DNA of 6,266 nt from Aquificaceae bacterium (GTDB taxonomy: Bacteria > Aquificota > Aquificia > Aquificales > Aquificaceae): assembly GCA_015490115.1 (NCBI GenBank), contig WFYM01000137.1, positions 1 through 6,266 of the forward strand. Direction: 5' to 3'. The position numbers were made by a program, and so were the translations under genes. The notes beneath the pieces were generated by a model. It made no database searches. It was not told the DNA's origin and saw only the letters and a list, made by a program, of their open reading frames with translations. Shown in pieces: positions 1-5,472 of this stretch. The first letter of the stretch is position 1. Each line of letters starts with the position of its first letter.

Positions 1-75
1 GAGAAGATACTCGTTGAGAACGGGGAGACGGTAGAGTACGGACAGCCTCTCTTTCTCATAGACACGAACGTTTAA
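1..75 (+). CDS. accB: Biotin carboxyl carrier protein of acetyl-CoA carboxylase, C-terminal end only (partial)
   Basis: Frame 1 is open from the window edge and reads EKILVENGETVEYGQPLFLI followed by DTNV and TAA. This is the typical end of the biotinyl/lipoyl domain of BCCP (family pattern: I.VENG.PVE..QPLF.I). BCCP carries the biotin that biotin carboxylase charges and carboxyltransferase uses, in the first step of fatty-acid synthesis in the cytoplasm. The biotinylated lysine (usually in an AMKM motif about 35 residues upstream) lies outside the window, so it cannot be checked. The stop codon TAA shares the palindrome TTAA (72-75) with the stop codon of the convergent gene. The next gene is on the other strand, so accC does not follow directly. 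Other biotinyl-domain proteins (for example a decarboxylase subunit) are possible, but this tail is most like AccB. Confidence 0.8.
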   Translation, partial: EKILVENGETVEYGQPLFLIDTNV

Positions 76-839
76 GAGACGGTGTGCCTTATAAAGACTA
101 TGCTACCGACCACCATGAGGGAGCCGAGGAAGGAAAGGAAGGAGAACTTGGAAGGTGTTATGCCCCTTATGAGGTTAAGGTGGACGACGACGGCGTAATA
201 GAGCCAAAGGAGGAGGGTGAGGAGGAGCTTCGGGTCGTTTATCCAATGGCTACCGAGGAAAGCCTTAGCCCATATGCTCCCGAAAATTAGGGTTAGTGTG
301 AGGAATATAAAACCCACGTTTATGAGTATCCTCTCGGTCTTTCTGAGCAGGTTCACGGGGACCATGAAACCCTCTATGTGCTTGGACCTTAGCTTCCTCT
401 CCACCATTATCTTGACCGCCGAGGATATCCCGCCGAGTATCAAAGAGGCGTAAGCTGTCCCCGCTGAGAGGACGTGGTAGACGTAAAAGGGGTTGCCGTA
501 TCCGAGCTTCTTTGCGGGAACGCCCGCGAGCGTTGTGAAGAAGCCCGCAAGGGCTACTATGAAGCCGAAGTCGGCGAGGTTCCTCCTCATAAATAGGTTC
601 GTGATCAGAAACAGAAGGACCATCAAGTTTCCCATCAAAGAGACCATACCGTAAGGGTCACCTACGGGGAACCTGCCCGAGGAGATGTAGGTGTGGAGAA
701 AGTAAAGGAGGTATGAGACCTGACCGCCTACGAGGACGAGGAAGGGGAGTGGTCCCGTCTTGACGCCGAGGAAGGTCCTCATGAAGAAGAGACCAGCGGA
801 AGCCAGATAAAGACCCACTCCCCCTAAGAGAAGGTTCAT
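72..839 (-). CDS. CcsA/ResC/HemX-family cytochrome c assembly-like membrane protein
   Basis: 255 residues, almost entirely hydrophobic, with about seven to eight membrane segments. The family signature is visible in order: GRFPVGDPYG (55-64, equivalent to the G.fP..n.yE segment), YHVLSAGTAYASL (121-133), then GSIWAKAFLGSHWINDPK (187-204) followed by LWLYYAVVVHLNLIRG (211-226). CcsA proteins hand haem to apocytochrome c together with CcsB (ResB), and HemX is a related protein linked to haem synthesis. His122, His220 and His252 fit the positions of the conserved external and membrane histidines of CcsA. The tryptophan-rich WWD loop is degenerate: the family has roughly WG.YW.WDPKE, and here it is LGSHWINDPK. 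At 255 residues it is short for CcsA and closer to HemX-type proteins. The ATG lies 9 bp after the nadA stop with no clear Shine-Dalgarno, so it is probably co-transcribed and translationally coupled. No ccsB/resB is in view. Confidence 0.75.
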   Translation of the reverse strand: MNLLLGGVGLYLASAGLFFMRTFLGVKTGPLPFLVLVGGQVSYLLYFLHTYISSGRFPVGDPYGMVSLMGNLMVLLFLITNLFMRRNLADFGFIVALAGFFTTLAGVPAKKLGYGNPFYVYHVLSAGTAYASLILGGISSAVKIMVERKLRSKHIEGFMVPVNLLRKTERILINVGFIFLTLTLIFGSIWAKAFLGSHWINDPKLLLTLLLWLYYAVVVHLNLIRGITPSKFSFLSFLGSLMVVGSIVFIRHTVS

Positions 840-848
840 GAGATAATT

Positions 849-1814
849 TTAGGTCAGCTCGAGCATCCTCTCTATAGGTTTCCTCGCCCTCTCCATTATA
901 TCCTTTGGGAGGATCACCTCGTTGGTTTCGTTCTTCAGCGTCTCGTATACCTTGGGTAGCGTTATGCCCTTCATGGTGCAGCAGTAAACGGTCCCGCAGT
1001 AGTTCATAGACTCAGGGAATATGTATTCTTTTTCGGGGTTCTTTTTCTGGAGGGTGTATTTCAGCCCCACCTCGGTTATGACTATGACCCTCTTTGCATT
1101 AACGGTGGTTGCGTATTTCAGTATCTGGGAGGTGGAGCCTACAAAATCCGCAAGCTCAACAACCTTAGGGTGGCACTCCGGGTGGACGGCTATTTTAGCG
1201 TCCGGATACTTCTCCTTTAGCTTTAAAACTTCTTTCGCTGTGAACTCGAAGTGGGGAGGGCAAAATCCCCTCCAGAGGACGAACTCCTTTTCGGGGATCT
1301 GCTTAGCTATCCAACCGCCGAGAGCTTGGTCGGGCAAAAAGACGATCTTCTTTGCGGGGAGCTTCTTTATAACCTTTACCGCGTTGGCGGAAGTGACGCA
1401 CACGTCAACCTCCGCTTTCACCTCTGCTGTCGTGTTTATGTAAGCGACGAAGGTGGCGTCCGGGTGCTTCTTCCTGAGGAGTCTCACCTGCTCAGCGGTC
1501 ACCATGTCCGCCATGGGACAGCCGGACTCGGGGTTGGGGTGGAGGACCTTCTTCGTAGGGTTCAGGATCTTTGCGGTCTCGCACATGAACCTGACACCGC
1601 AAAAGACTATTATGTCCGCGTCCGTCTCCGCAGCCTTCCTCGAAAGCTCGAGGGAGTCACCTATGAAGTCCGCAACGTCTTGAACTTCTGGTCTCTGGTA
1701 GTAGTGGGCGAGTATAACAGCCCTCTTTTCTTCCGCGAGCTTCCTAACCTTCCTTTGGAGGTCCTTTATCTCATCCCGGGAGAGTTCCTTTTCTAAGGTG
1801 AAGCTGACAGCCAT
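849..1814 (-). CDS. nadA: Quinolinate synthase A
   Basis: 321 residues, full length for the compact NadA class. NadA condenses iminoaspartate (from NadB or aspartate dehydrogenase) with dihydroxyacetone phosphate to give quinolinate, the precursor of NAD, using a [4Fe-4S] cluster in the cytoplasm. Visible motifs: LAHYYQRPEVQDVADFIGDS (35-54, with substrate-binding His37 and Tyr39), GVRFMCETAKILNP (73-86), SGCPMAD (97-103), GFCPPHFEF (183-191), HPEC (211-214) and GSTSQ (226-230). The cluster ligands should be Cys99, Cys185 and Cys278, the last in CCTMK (278-282) where the family usually has C..MK. Cys78, Cys273 and Cys279 are extra cysteines near the cluster motifs. The start is an ATG with a strong Shine-Dalgarno (GAGGAGGA) 6 nt upstream. 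The CcsA-like gene follows after 9 bp in the same operon, and maf diverges upstream. Confidence 0.97.
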   Translation of the reverse strand: MAVSFTLEKELSRDEIKDLQRKVRKLAEEKRAVILAHYYQRPEVQDVADFIGDSLELSRKAAETDADIIVFCGVRFMCETAKILNPTKKVLHPNPESGCPMADMVTAEQVRLLRKKHPDATFVAYINTTAEVKAEVDVCVTSANAVKVIKKLPAKKIVFLPDQALGGWIAKQIPEKEFVLWRGFCPPHFEFTAKEVLKLKEKYPDAKIAVHPECHPKVVELADFVGSTSQILKYATTVNAKRVIVITEVGLKYTLQKKNPEKEYIFPESMNYCGTVYCCTMKGITLPKVYETLKNETNEVILPKDIMERARKPIERMLELT

Positions 1815-1820
1815 GAGGTC

Positions 1821-1828
1821 TCCTCCTC
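1821..1828 (-). promoter_or_regulatory. Ribosome binding site of nadA
   Basis: The minus strand reads GAGGAGGA, 6 nt before the nadA ATG at 1814. It is the strongest Shine-Dalgarno in the window and fixes the nadA start. Confidence 0.8.
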
Positions 1829-1840
1829 ACGGGGTAAGGT

Positions 1841-1846
1841 TATAAT
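1841..1846 (+). promoter_or_regulatory. Candidate -10 element for the maf operon
   Basis: TATAAT is a perfect -10 hexamer, 28 nt upstream of the maf GTG, and would start transcription near 1853. No good -35 is seen 16-18 bp upstream (GTCTCC region) and no TG extension precedes it, so the promoter is incomplete by consensus. It overlaps the proposed nadA -10, so the two promoters would compete for the same DNA. Confidence 0.4.
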
Positions 1847-1872
1847 TTAACTTTCCCGAAGGGGGTTATCAA
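1844..1872 (-). promoter_or_regulatory. Probable sigma-70-type promoter of nadA
   Basis: On the minus strand, TTGATA (1872-1867, five of six matches to TTGACA) is separated by exactly 17 bp from TAAATT (1849-1844, four of six matches to TATAAT). Transcription would start near 1837 and give a leader of about 23 nt containing the Shine-Dalgarno. The -35 lies next to the maf start codon. The assignment rests on consensus only. Confidence 0.45.
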
Positions 1873-1874
1873 CC

Positions 1875-2423
1875 GTGAGGCTTATCCTCGCCTCCTCATC
1901 ACCTAGGAGAAAGGAGATACTCGAAAAGATCGGTGTGGAGTTCGAGGTGGTCCCTTCGAAGGTGGAAGAAAAACCCGTAGGAGACCCGATAACAACGGCG
2001 AGGAGGCTCTCATTTTTAAAAGCATTCGACGTTTGGAAGAAAAACAAAGACGCCTTAGTCATAGGGGCGGACACCCTCGTCTTTCTGGAGGGTTTTGTCT
2101 TGGGGAAGCCGAGGAATGAAGAAGAAGCTGTCCGGATGCTCAGGCTCCTCTCGGGAAGGTGGCACAAAGTCGTCACAGCCGTTTCCTTTGTAGGAAAGAA
2201 CGTCAGGAAGACGGTCCACGATATAGCGAGGGTAAAGTTCAGGAAGCTCTCCGAGGAGGAGATAAGGTCTTACGTCTCGACGGGGGAGCCTCTCGACAAG
2301 GCTGGAGCTTACGGTGTTCAAGGTTATGGGGCTACGGTGGTGGAGAGGATAGAGGGGAACTTCTTCACGGTGATGGGTCTTCCTATCGTGAAGGTCTACG
2401 AAGTTCTTAAAAGTTTAAAATGA
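1875..2423 (+). CDS. maf: Maf-family nucleoside triphosphate pyrophosphatase (dTTP/UTP type, YhdE-like)
   Basis: 182 residues, normal length. Maf proteins hydrolyse nucleoside triphosphates, including modified ones, to monophosphates and pyrophosphate, keeping non-canonical nucleotides out of nucleic acids; they have also been linked to cell division arrest. Motifs in order: ILASSSPRRKEIL (4-16), IGADTLV (63-69, Asp66 the likely catalytic base), LGKPRNEEEA (76-85), LSGRWHKVVTAV (92-103), STGEPLDKAGAYGVQG (135-150) and GNFFTVMGLP (161-170). The ADT motif and GEPLDKAGAYG.QG fit the YhdE (dTTP/UTP) branch rather than the YceF (m7GTP) branch. The start is GTG, since the family begins exactly at M-[KR]-L-I-L-A-S; AAGGGGG lies 9 nt upstream. 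The stop TGA overlaps the ATG of the next gene as ATGA, so the two are translationally coupled. Confidence 0.93.
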   Translation: MRLILASSSPRRKEILEKIGVEFEVVPSKVEEKPVGDPITTARRLSFLKAFDVWKKNKDALVIGADTLVFLEGFVLGKPRNEEEAVRMLRLLSGRWHKVVTAVSFVGKNVRKTVHDIARVKFRKLSEEEIRSYVSTGEPLDKAGAYGVQGYGATVVERIEGNFFTVMGLPIVKVYEVLKSLK

Positions 2424-3376
2424 GGTTCCTCGTCTGGCAGACCGCCTACCTCGGAGACGTCGTCCTCACAACACCCCTCATAAGAACCCTTCAGGAGAAC
2501 TTCCCCGGTTCGGAGGTCCTCTTCGTCGGGAGACCCTTCATAGGGGAGCTTTTCAAAGGCTGGAAGGGTCTGAGGCTCCTTCCTTTTTCGAAGGGCTTTT
2601 TTGAGAGCTTCAGGATCGCAAGGAAGATAAGAGGCTACGACGTAGCTATCGTTCCCCACAGGTCCTTGAGGTCCGCCCTCATTATCTTGGCTTCTGGCAT
2701 ACCTGTTAGGATAGGGTTCGACAGGTCGGAGTTTCCCCTCGCCTTCACACACAGGATAAAGCACAGCTGGGACCTTCACGAGGTGGACAGGAACTTAAAG
2801 CTCCTTGAGCCTCTCGGCTGTTCAAAGCTCTTAAGGAACCCTTGGCTACCGATGTCCGAGGGGGAGAAGAGGAGCGTTCTCGAGAAGTTTTCCCTCGAAG
2901 AGAAGAGCTACCTCGTGGTGAGTCCCTTCTCGAACTTTCCCCTCAAAGAGTGGGCGCTCGAGGAGTGGGTAAAGCTCATAAAGGAGCTGGGGAAAAAGAT
3001 AGAGGTTGTAGTAACCGGAACCGACGGGAAGAGGGCTGAATTACTCTCCAAAGAGGTGAGGTTTTTGAACCTCGTCGGGAAGACGAGCCTGAGGGAGCTT
3101 ATGGGGATAATAGGGGGTGCGAGGGGTGTCGTCTCCAACGACTCCTCCCCCGTTCACATAGCGAACGCCCTCGGGGTCCCCGCGGTTACGGTTTACACCT
3201 CCACCTCACCCAAATACGGCTTTTACCCGCTGATGGGGAGCTTCGTCGAAAGCAAGACACCATGCTCCCCCTGCTCACCCAACCCGAAGAGGTGCAGGAC
3301 CGGAACGAAGGAGTGCTTAAGATCCGTCCCTGCGGACCTTGTCCTTGAAGTCTGCGAGGATACCTTCAAGATTTAA
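2420..3376 (+). CDS. Glycosyltransferase family 9 heptosyltransferase (LPS inner core, WaaF-like)
   Basis: 318 residues with the two-domain GT-B layout of ADP-heptose:LPS heptosyltransferases. These cytoplasmic, membrane-associated enzymes add L-glycero-D-manno-heptose to the LPS inner core. The N-terminal domain starts with VWQTAYLGDVVLTTPLI (5-21); Asp13 matches the catalytic aspartate after the LGD/IGD turn. VRIGFDR (96-102) and HEVDRNLKLL (120-129) are also typical. The nucleotide-sugar domain shows VVSPFSNFPLKEWALEEW (166-183, Lys176), VVTG (197-200) and SNDSSPVHIANALGVPAVTV (239-258, Asp241 and His246), then the TSPKYGFYP stretch (262-270). The tail carries the C.PC-x6-C-x6-C cysteine set (282, 285, 292, 299) common in WaaF-like members. 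Whether it is heptosyltransferase I, II or a later enzyme cannot be told. It overlaps maf by 4 bp and the convergent membrane-protein gene by 60 bp. Confidence 0.9.
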   Translation: MRFLVWQTAYLGDVVLTTPLIRTLQENFPGSEVLFVGRPFIGELFKGWKGLRLLPFSKGFFESFRIARKIRGYDVAIVPHRSLRSALIILASGIPVRIGFDRSEFPLAFTHRIKHSWDLHEVDRNLKLLEPLGCSKLLRNPWLPMSEGEKRSVLEKFSLEEKSYLVVSPFSNFPLKEWALEEWVKLIKELGKKIEVVVTGTDGKRAELLSKEVRFLNLVGKTSLRELMGIIGGARGVVSNDSSPVHIANALGVPAVTVYTSTSPKYGFYPLMGSFVESKTPCSPCSPNPKRCRTGTKECLRSVPADLVLEVCEDTFKI

Positions 3377-3955
3377 AACTTTCGCCCCTTCGGGGGGTCT
3401 CTCGTAAGCTGTGTAGACACCTTCCTCCTCGACAACCGTGATGTTCGATATGCTCTTCCAGTTGCCCGTGTCCCTCGCCCTCAAAAAGACTTCCGATACC
3501 TCACCTTTTGGGACGGACCCCCTCTTTTCAAAGAAGTCCACTTCCTTCAAAAACCTGACGAAGTGGTCGCAGGAGTCGAAGTAGAGGGTCCTGCTCCCCA
3601 CCTTCATGGTGCATAGCTCCTCCTCCTTGACTATGAGGGCGTTGCAGAAGGGACACCTCGCCTCTTCCGGAGGTGTGAAGTCCCTCGTCCTTTCTGGGTT
3701 TTTAACCACGTAAGCGAGGATCCCAAAGAGCAGAAGGCACGTGATCAGAAGGTCCCCTATCGCTATCTCGAAGAAGTATTCCCTGAAGAAGACGCTCGTG
3801 AGACTCGAAGTTATGCTGAGGAGAACAACGGCACCGACGAGGTATACATACTTTGCCTTGTAGCCTTTAAAGAAGAGGTAAAAGGTCATGACTATGCCTA
3901 TAAACTCGACCGCCCTCGATGTCACGACGAGGAGCATACCCTCCAAGCCACCCAT
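3317..3955 (-). CDS. Small membrane protein with C-terminal NosL/TRASH-like putative metal-binding domain
   Basis: Not a family I recognise as a whole. Numbering from the chosen ATG (212 residues), there are three hydrophobic segments at about 8-29, 35-57 and 62-84, then a soluble domain. That domain has CPFC (101-104), a further Cys115, then VGSRTLYFDSCDHFVRFLKE (119-138) with Cys129 and His131. A CxxC followed by a G...YFD.C..F..FL segment resembles TRASH/YHS and NosL metal-binding folds, and the later VFLRARDTGNW (157-167) resembles the NosL pattern with an aromatic residue after a DxTG turn. Copper or zinc binding is an inference. The start follows the lpxB stop by 1 bp (TAG-G-ATG), so it is probably the second gene of an lpxB operon; GAGGAG lies 15-16 nt upstream. 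An in-frame TTG at 3979 would add eight residues but lacks a Shine-Dalgarno. Its last 60 bp overlap the convergent heptosyltransferase gene. Confidence 0.8.
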   Translation of the reverse strand: MGGLEGMLLVVTSRAVEFIGIVMTFYLFFKGYKAKYVYLVGAVVLLSITSSLTSVFFREYFFEIAIGDLLITCLLLFGILAYVVKNPERTRDFTPPEEARCPFCNALIVKEEELCTMKVGSRTLYFDSCDHFVRFLKEVDFFEKRGSVPKGEVSEVFLRARDTGNWKSISNITVVEEEGVYTAYERPPEGAKVLNLEGILADFKDKVRRDGS

Positions 3956-3956
3956 C

Positions 3957-5057
3957 CTAAAAAGATAATAACTCCTCAAACAAGTGTCTCAGCCTCTCCA
4001 CGACACCCGATCCTCCGAGCTTTTCCTTTATCTCCGAAAAGGCTTCTCTTTGAGCGTTCCTTTTCTTTTCAGACTCCCAAAGTTCGAGGACAGCTCTTTC
4101 AAGTTCTTCCGGGGAGGGGTTGAGAAGCTCAGGAACCACCTTCTTTCCTAAGATTATGTTCGGGAGGCTGACGAAATCTGTTTTCACTATCCTCCTCCCG
4201 ATCCATAAGGTTATGGGATTTACCTTGTAAAAGACTGCGTGTGGGGAGCCTGAAAGGGAAGCTTCCAAGGAGGCGGTTCCGGAAGCTATGAGGGACACCT
4301 TGGAGTAGGTCATTGAAGTGTAGGCGGGGAGGGGGACCTCCTCTTCGGTGATTACCTTTGCACCCTCGAGGTTCCTTGATATGAAGTCCCTGAAAGGCGG
4401 GAAGGTGGGAACGACGGAGCGGAGCCTCGTTCTTTTTAGGAACTCACGAAGGAGGGGGACGTGCCTCCTTACCTCACCCCACCTGCTCCCCGGCATGAGG
4501 TTGAGAAAATCTCCCGAGATCCCAACCCTTTCCCTGAAGCCCTCCGACTCCATACCCGGCTTCACAAGGTCCACGAGGGGGTGACCGAGGTAGTGGACCT
4601 TAAAGCTCTCCGACTCCAAAGGTCTGTATATTTCCACTTCGAAGGGGAGTATTACTATAAGGTGGTCACAGAGTTCAGCTATGACCTTAGCCCTCTCCGG
4701 TCTCCAAGCCCATACCTGAGGAGATATGAAGTATACGACCCTTTTGACACCGATCCTTCTCGCCTCCCTGATCAGTCTGAGGTTGAAGCCGGGAGCGTCG
4801 CAGGCAACGAGGGCGTCACACCCCTTCAGAGCTTCCAGAACTCTCCTGAAAACCAAAAAAACCTTCGGGATCTTTGGGAGAACCTCGAAGAGACCGACCG
4901 CGGAGATCTCCTCTACTTTAGCGACGCTCCTTATACCTATCCCTTCCATGCCTTCGTCCGTTATCCCGAAAAGCTCGAACTCTTCGAAACCCTTTTCAAA
5001 GATCGCTCTTACGTAGTTCGCCGAAGACCTGTCCCCTACGGATATGAAAACCTTCAT
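3957..5057 (-). CDS. lpxB: Lipid-A-disaccharide synthase
   Basis: 366 residues, usual length for GT19. LpxB joins lipid X to UDP-2,3-diacylglucosamine, giving the tetraacyl disaccharide 1-phosphate of lipid A, at the inner face of the cytoplasmic membrane. Motifs: CDAPGFNLRL (86-95, Asp87), YFISPQVWAWRPERAK (109-124), ILPFEVEIY (136-144), YLGHPLVD (156-163), LMPGSRWGEVRRH (187-199), SGTASLEASL (259-268), FYKVNP (276-281) and KTDFVSLPNIILGKK (292-306). The N-terminal motif, usually S.GE.SGD, is SVGDRSSANYV here (6-16). The ATG at 5057 is chosen because the family starts immediately before this motif; upstream open frame to 5234 lies over the divergent gene and has no LpxB likeness. No Shine-Dalgarno precedes this ATG, so a leaderless or very short-leader message is possible. 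The membrane-protein gene follows after 1 bp. Confidence 0.96.
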   Translation of the reverse strand: MKVFISVGDRSSANYVRAIFEKGFEEFELFGITDEGMEGIGIRSVAKVEEISAVGLFEVLPKIPKVFLVFRRVLEALKGCDALVACDAPGFNLRLIREARRIGVKRVVYFISPQVWAWRPERAKVIAELCDHLIVILPFEVEIYRPLESESFKVHYLGHPLVDLVKPGMESEGFRERVGISGDFLNLMPGSRWGEVRRHVPLLREFLKRTRLRSVVPTFPPFRDFISRNLEGAKVITEEEVPLPAYTSMTYSKVSLIASGTASLEASLSGSPHAVFYKVNPITLWIGRRIVKTDFVSLPNIILGKKVVPELLNPSPEELERAVLELWESEKKRNAQREAFSEIKEKLGGSGVVERLRHLFEELLSF

Positions 5058-5073
5058 GCTATTATTTAAGGTC
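5058..5073. promoter_or_regulatory. Candidate overlapping divergent -10 region between lpxB and the phosphatase-like gene
   Basis: This 16-bp AT-rich gap holds TATTAT on the plus strand (5060-5065, five of six matches to TATAAT) and TTAAAT on the minus strand (5069-5064, four of six). Each lies about 7-9 nt before the start codon it would serve (GTG 5074, and ATG 5057 on the minus strand), the spacing of leaderless transcripts. No convincing -35 elements are seen. Weak evidence. Confidence 0.25.
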
Positions 5074-5472
5074 GTGCGTGTGGGTTTCGTGGGGACCAAG
5101 GGGGTGTTCAGGTCGCTCATAGCTGAGTCCGTCGCAAGAAAGATGTTCAGGGAAGCTGGTATAAAAGCCGAGATCTTCTCAGCCGGGGTTGACCCGGCGA
5201 AGGAGGTGAGCGATCTCGTAATTGAGGTCCTCAAGGAGAAGGGTTATCCGACGAGGGACCTTTTTCCAAAGCCCCTCTCGAGGATACCCTACAAAAAGCT
5301 CGACATACTCGTTCTCCTCAGCGAGGAGGCGAAGGAGAGGTGCGAGTTTCTCCCGAACCACAAAAGGAGGGAGAACTGGATACTCGACCCTCCGAGGGAG
5401 ACCTTGGAGGACTTAAGGAGAACAAGGGACCAGATAGAGGAGCTGATGAGGGACTTCCTAAAGCTCGGATAG
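5074..5472 (+). CDS. ArsC/low-molecular-weight protein-tyrosine-phosphatase family protein lacking the catalytic cysteine
   Basis: 132 residues from GTG 5074. The fold is recognisable: the start RVGFVGTKGVFRSLIAESVA (2-21) aligns with the family P-loop .vlFVCTGN.CRSp.AE; FSAGV (35-39) follows, then KPLSR (66-70), LDILVLLSEEA (76-86) and a tail WILDPPRE (102-109) plus RRTRDQIEELM (115-125), which matches the general-acid DP motif and the RD.I ending of arsenate-reductase-like members. The nucleophilic cysteine is Gly7 and the second cysteine (CRS) is Phe12; Arg13, Ser14 and Asp105 remain. It should therefore be unable to act as a phosphatase or arsenate reductase by the usual mechanism, but may still bind an oxyanion, phosphoprotein or partner. 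The start is uncertain: ATG 5044 and ATG 5056 overlap lpxB, while GTG 5080 has AAGG 8 nt upstream. The length from 5074 fits the family best. The frame is intact, so this is not obvious decay. Confidence 0.8.
   Translation: MRVGFVGTKGVFRSLIAESVARKMFREAGIKAEIFSAGVDPAKEVSDLVIEVLKEKGYPTRDLFPKPLSRIPYKKLDILVLLSEEAKERCEFLPNHKRRENWILDPPRETLEDLRRTRDQIEELMRDFLKLG

Noticed and set aside
1251..1796. A 181-codon plus-strand open frame opposite nadA, plus similar frames at 1021-1443 and 1453-1683
   Set aside because: They are shadows of nadA; the composition is odd and no ribosome binding site or homology-like motif is seen.
3385..3396. CCCC-TTCG-GGGG hairpin just after the heptosyltransferase stop, considered as a terminator
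   Set aside because: The stem is only 4 bp, no T-run follows on either strand, and it lies inside the coding sequence of the convergent gene (Pro-Glu-Gly codons).
3956..3979. TTG start for the NosL/TRASH-like membrane protein
   Set aside because: There is no Shine-Dalgarno before the TTG, whereas ATG at 3955 lies directly after the lpxB stop, as expected for a coupled gene.
4461..5069. A 202-codon plus-strand open frame opposite lpxB
   Set aside because: It is antisense to a clear LpxB with all family motifs, shows no domain-like pattern and is rich in residues expected from reversed codons.
5058..5234. Upstream extension of the lpxB frame (59 more codons)
   Set aside because: It lies opposite the P-loop region of the divergent gene, has no LpxB similarity, and family members begin at the ATG at 5057.
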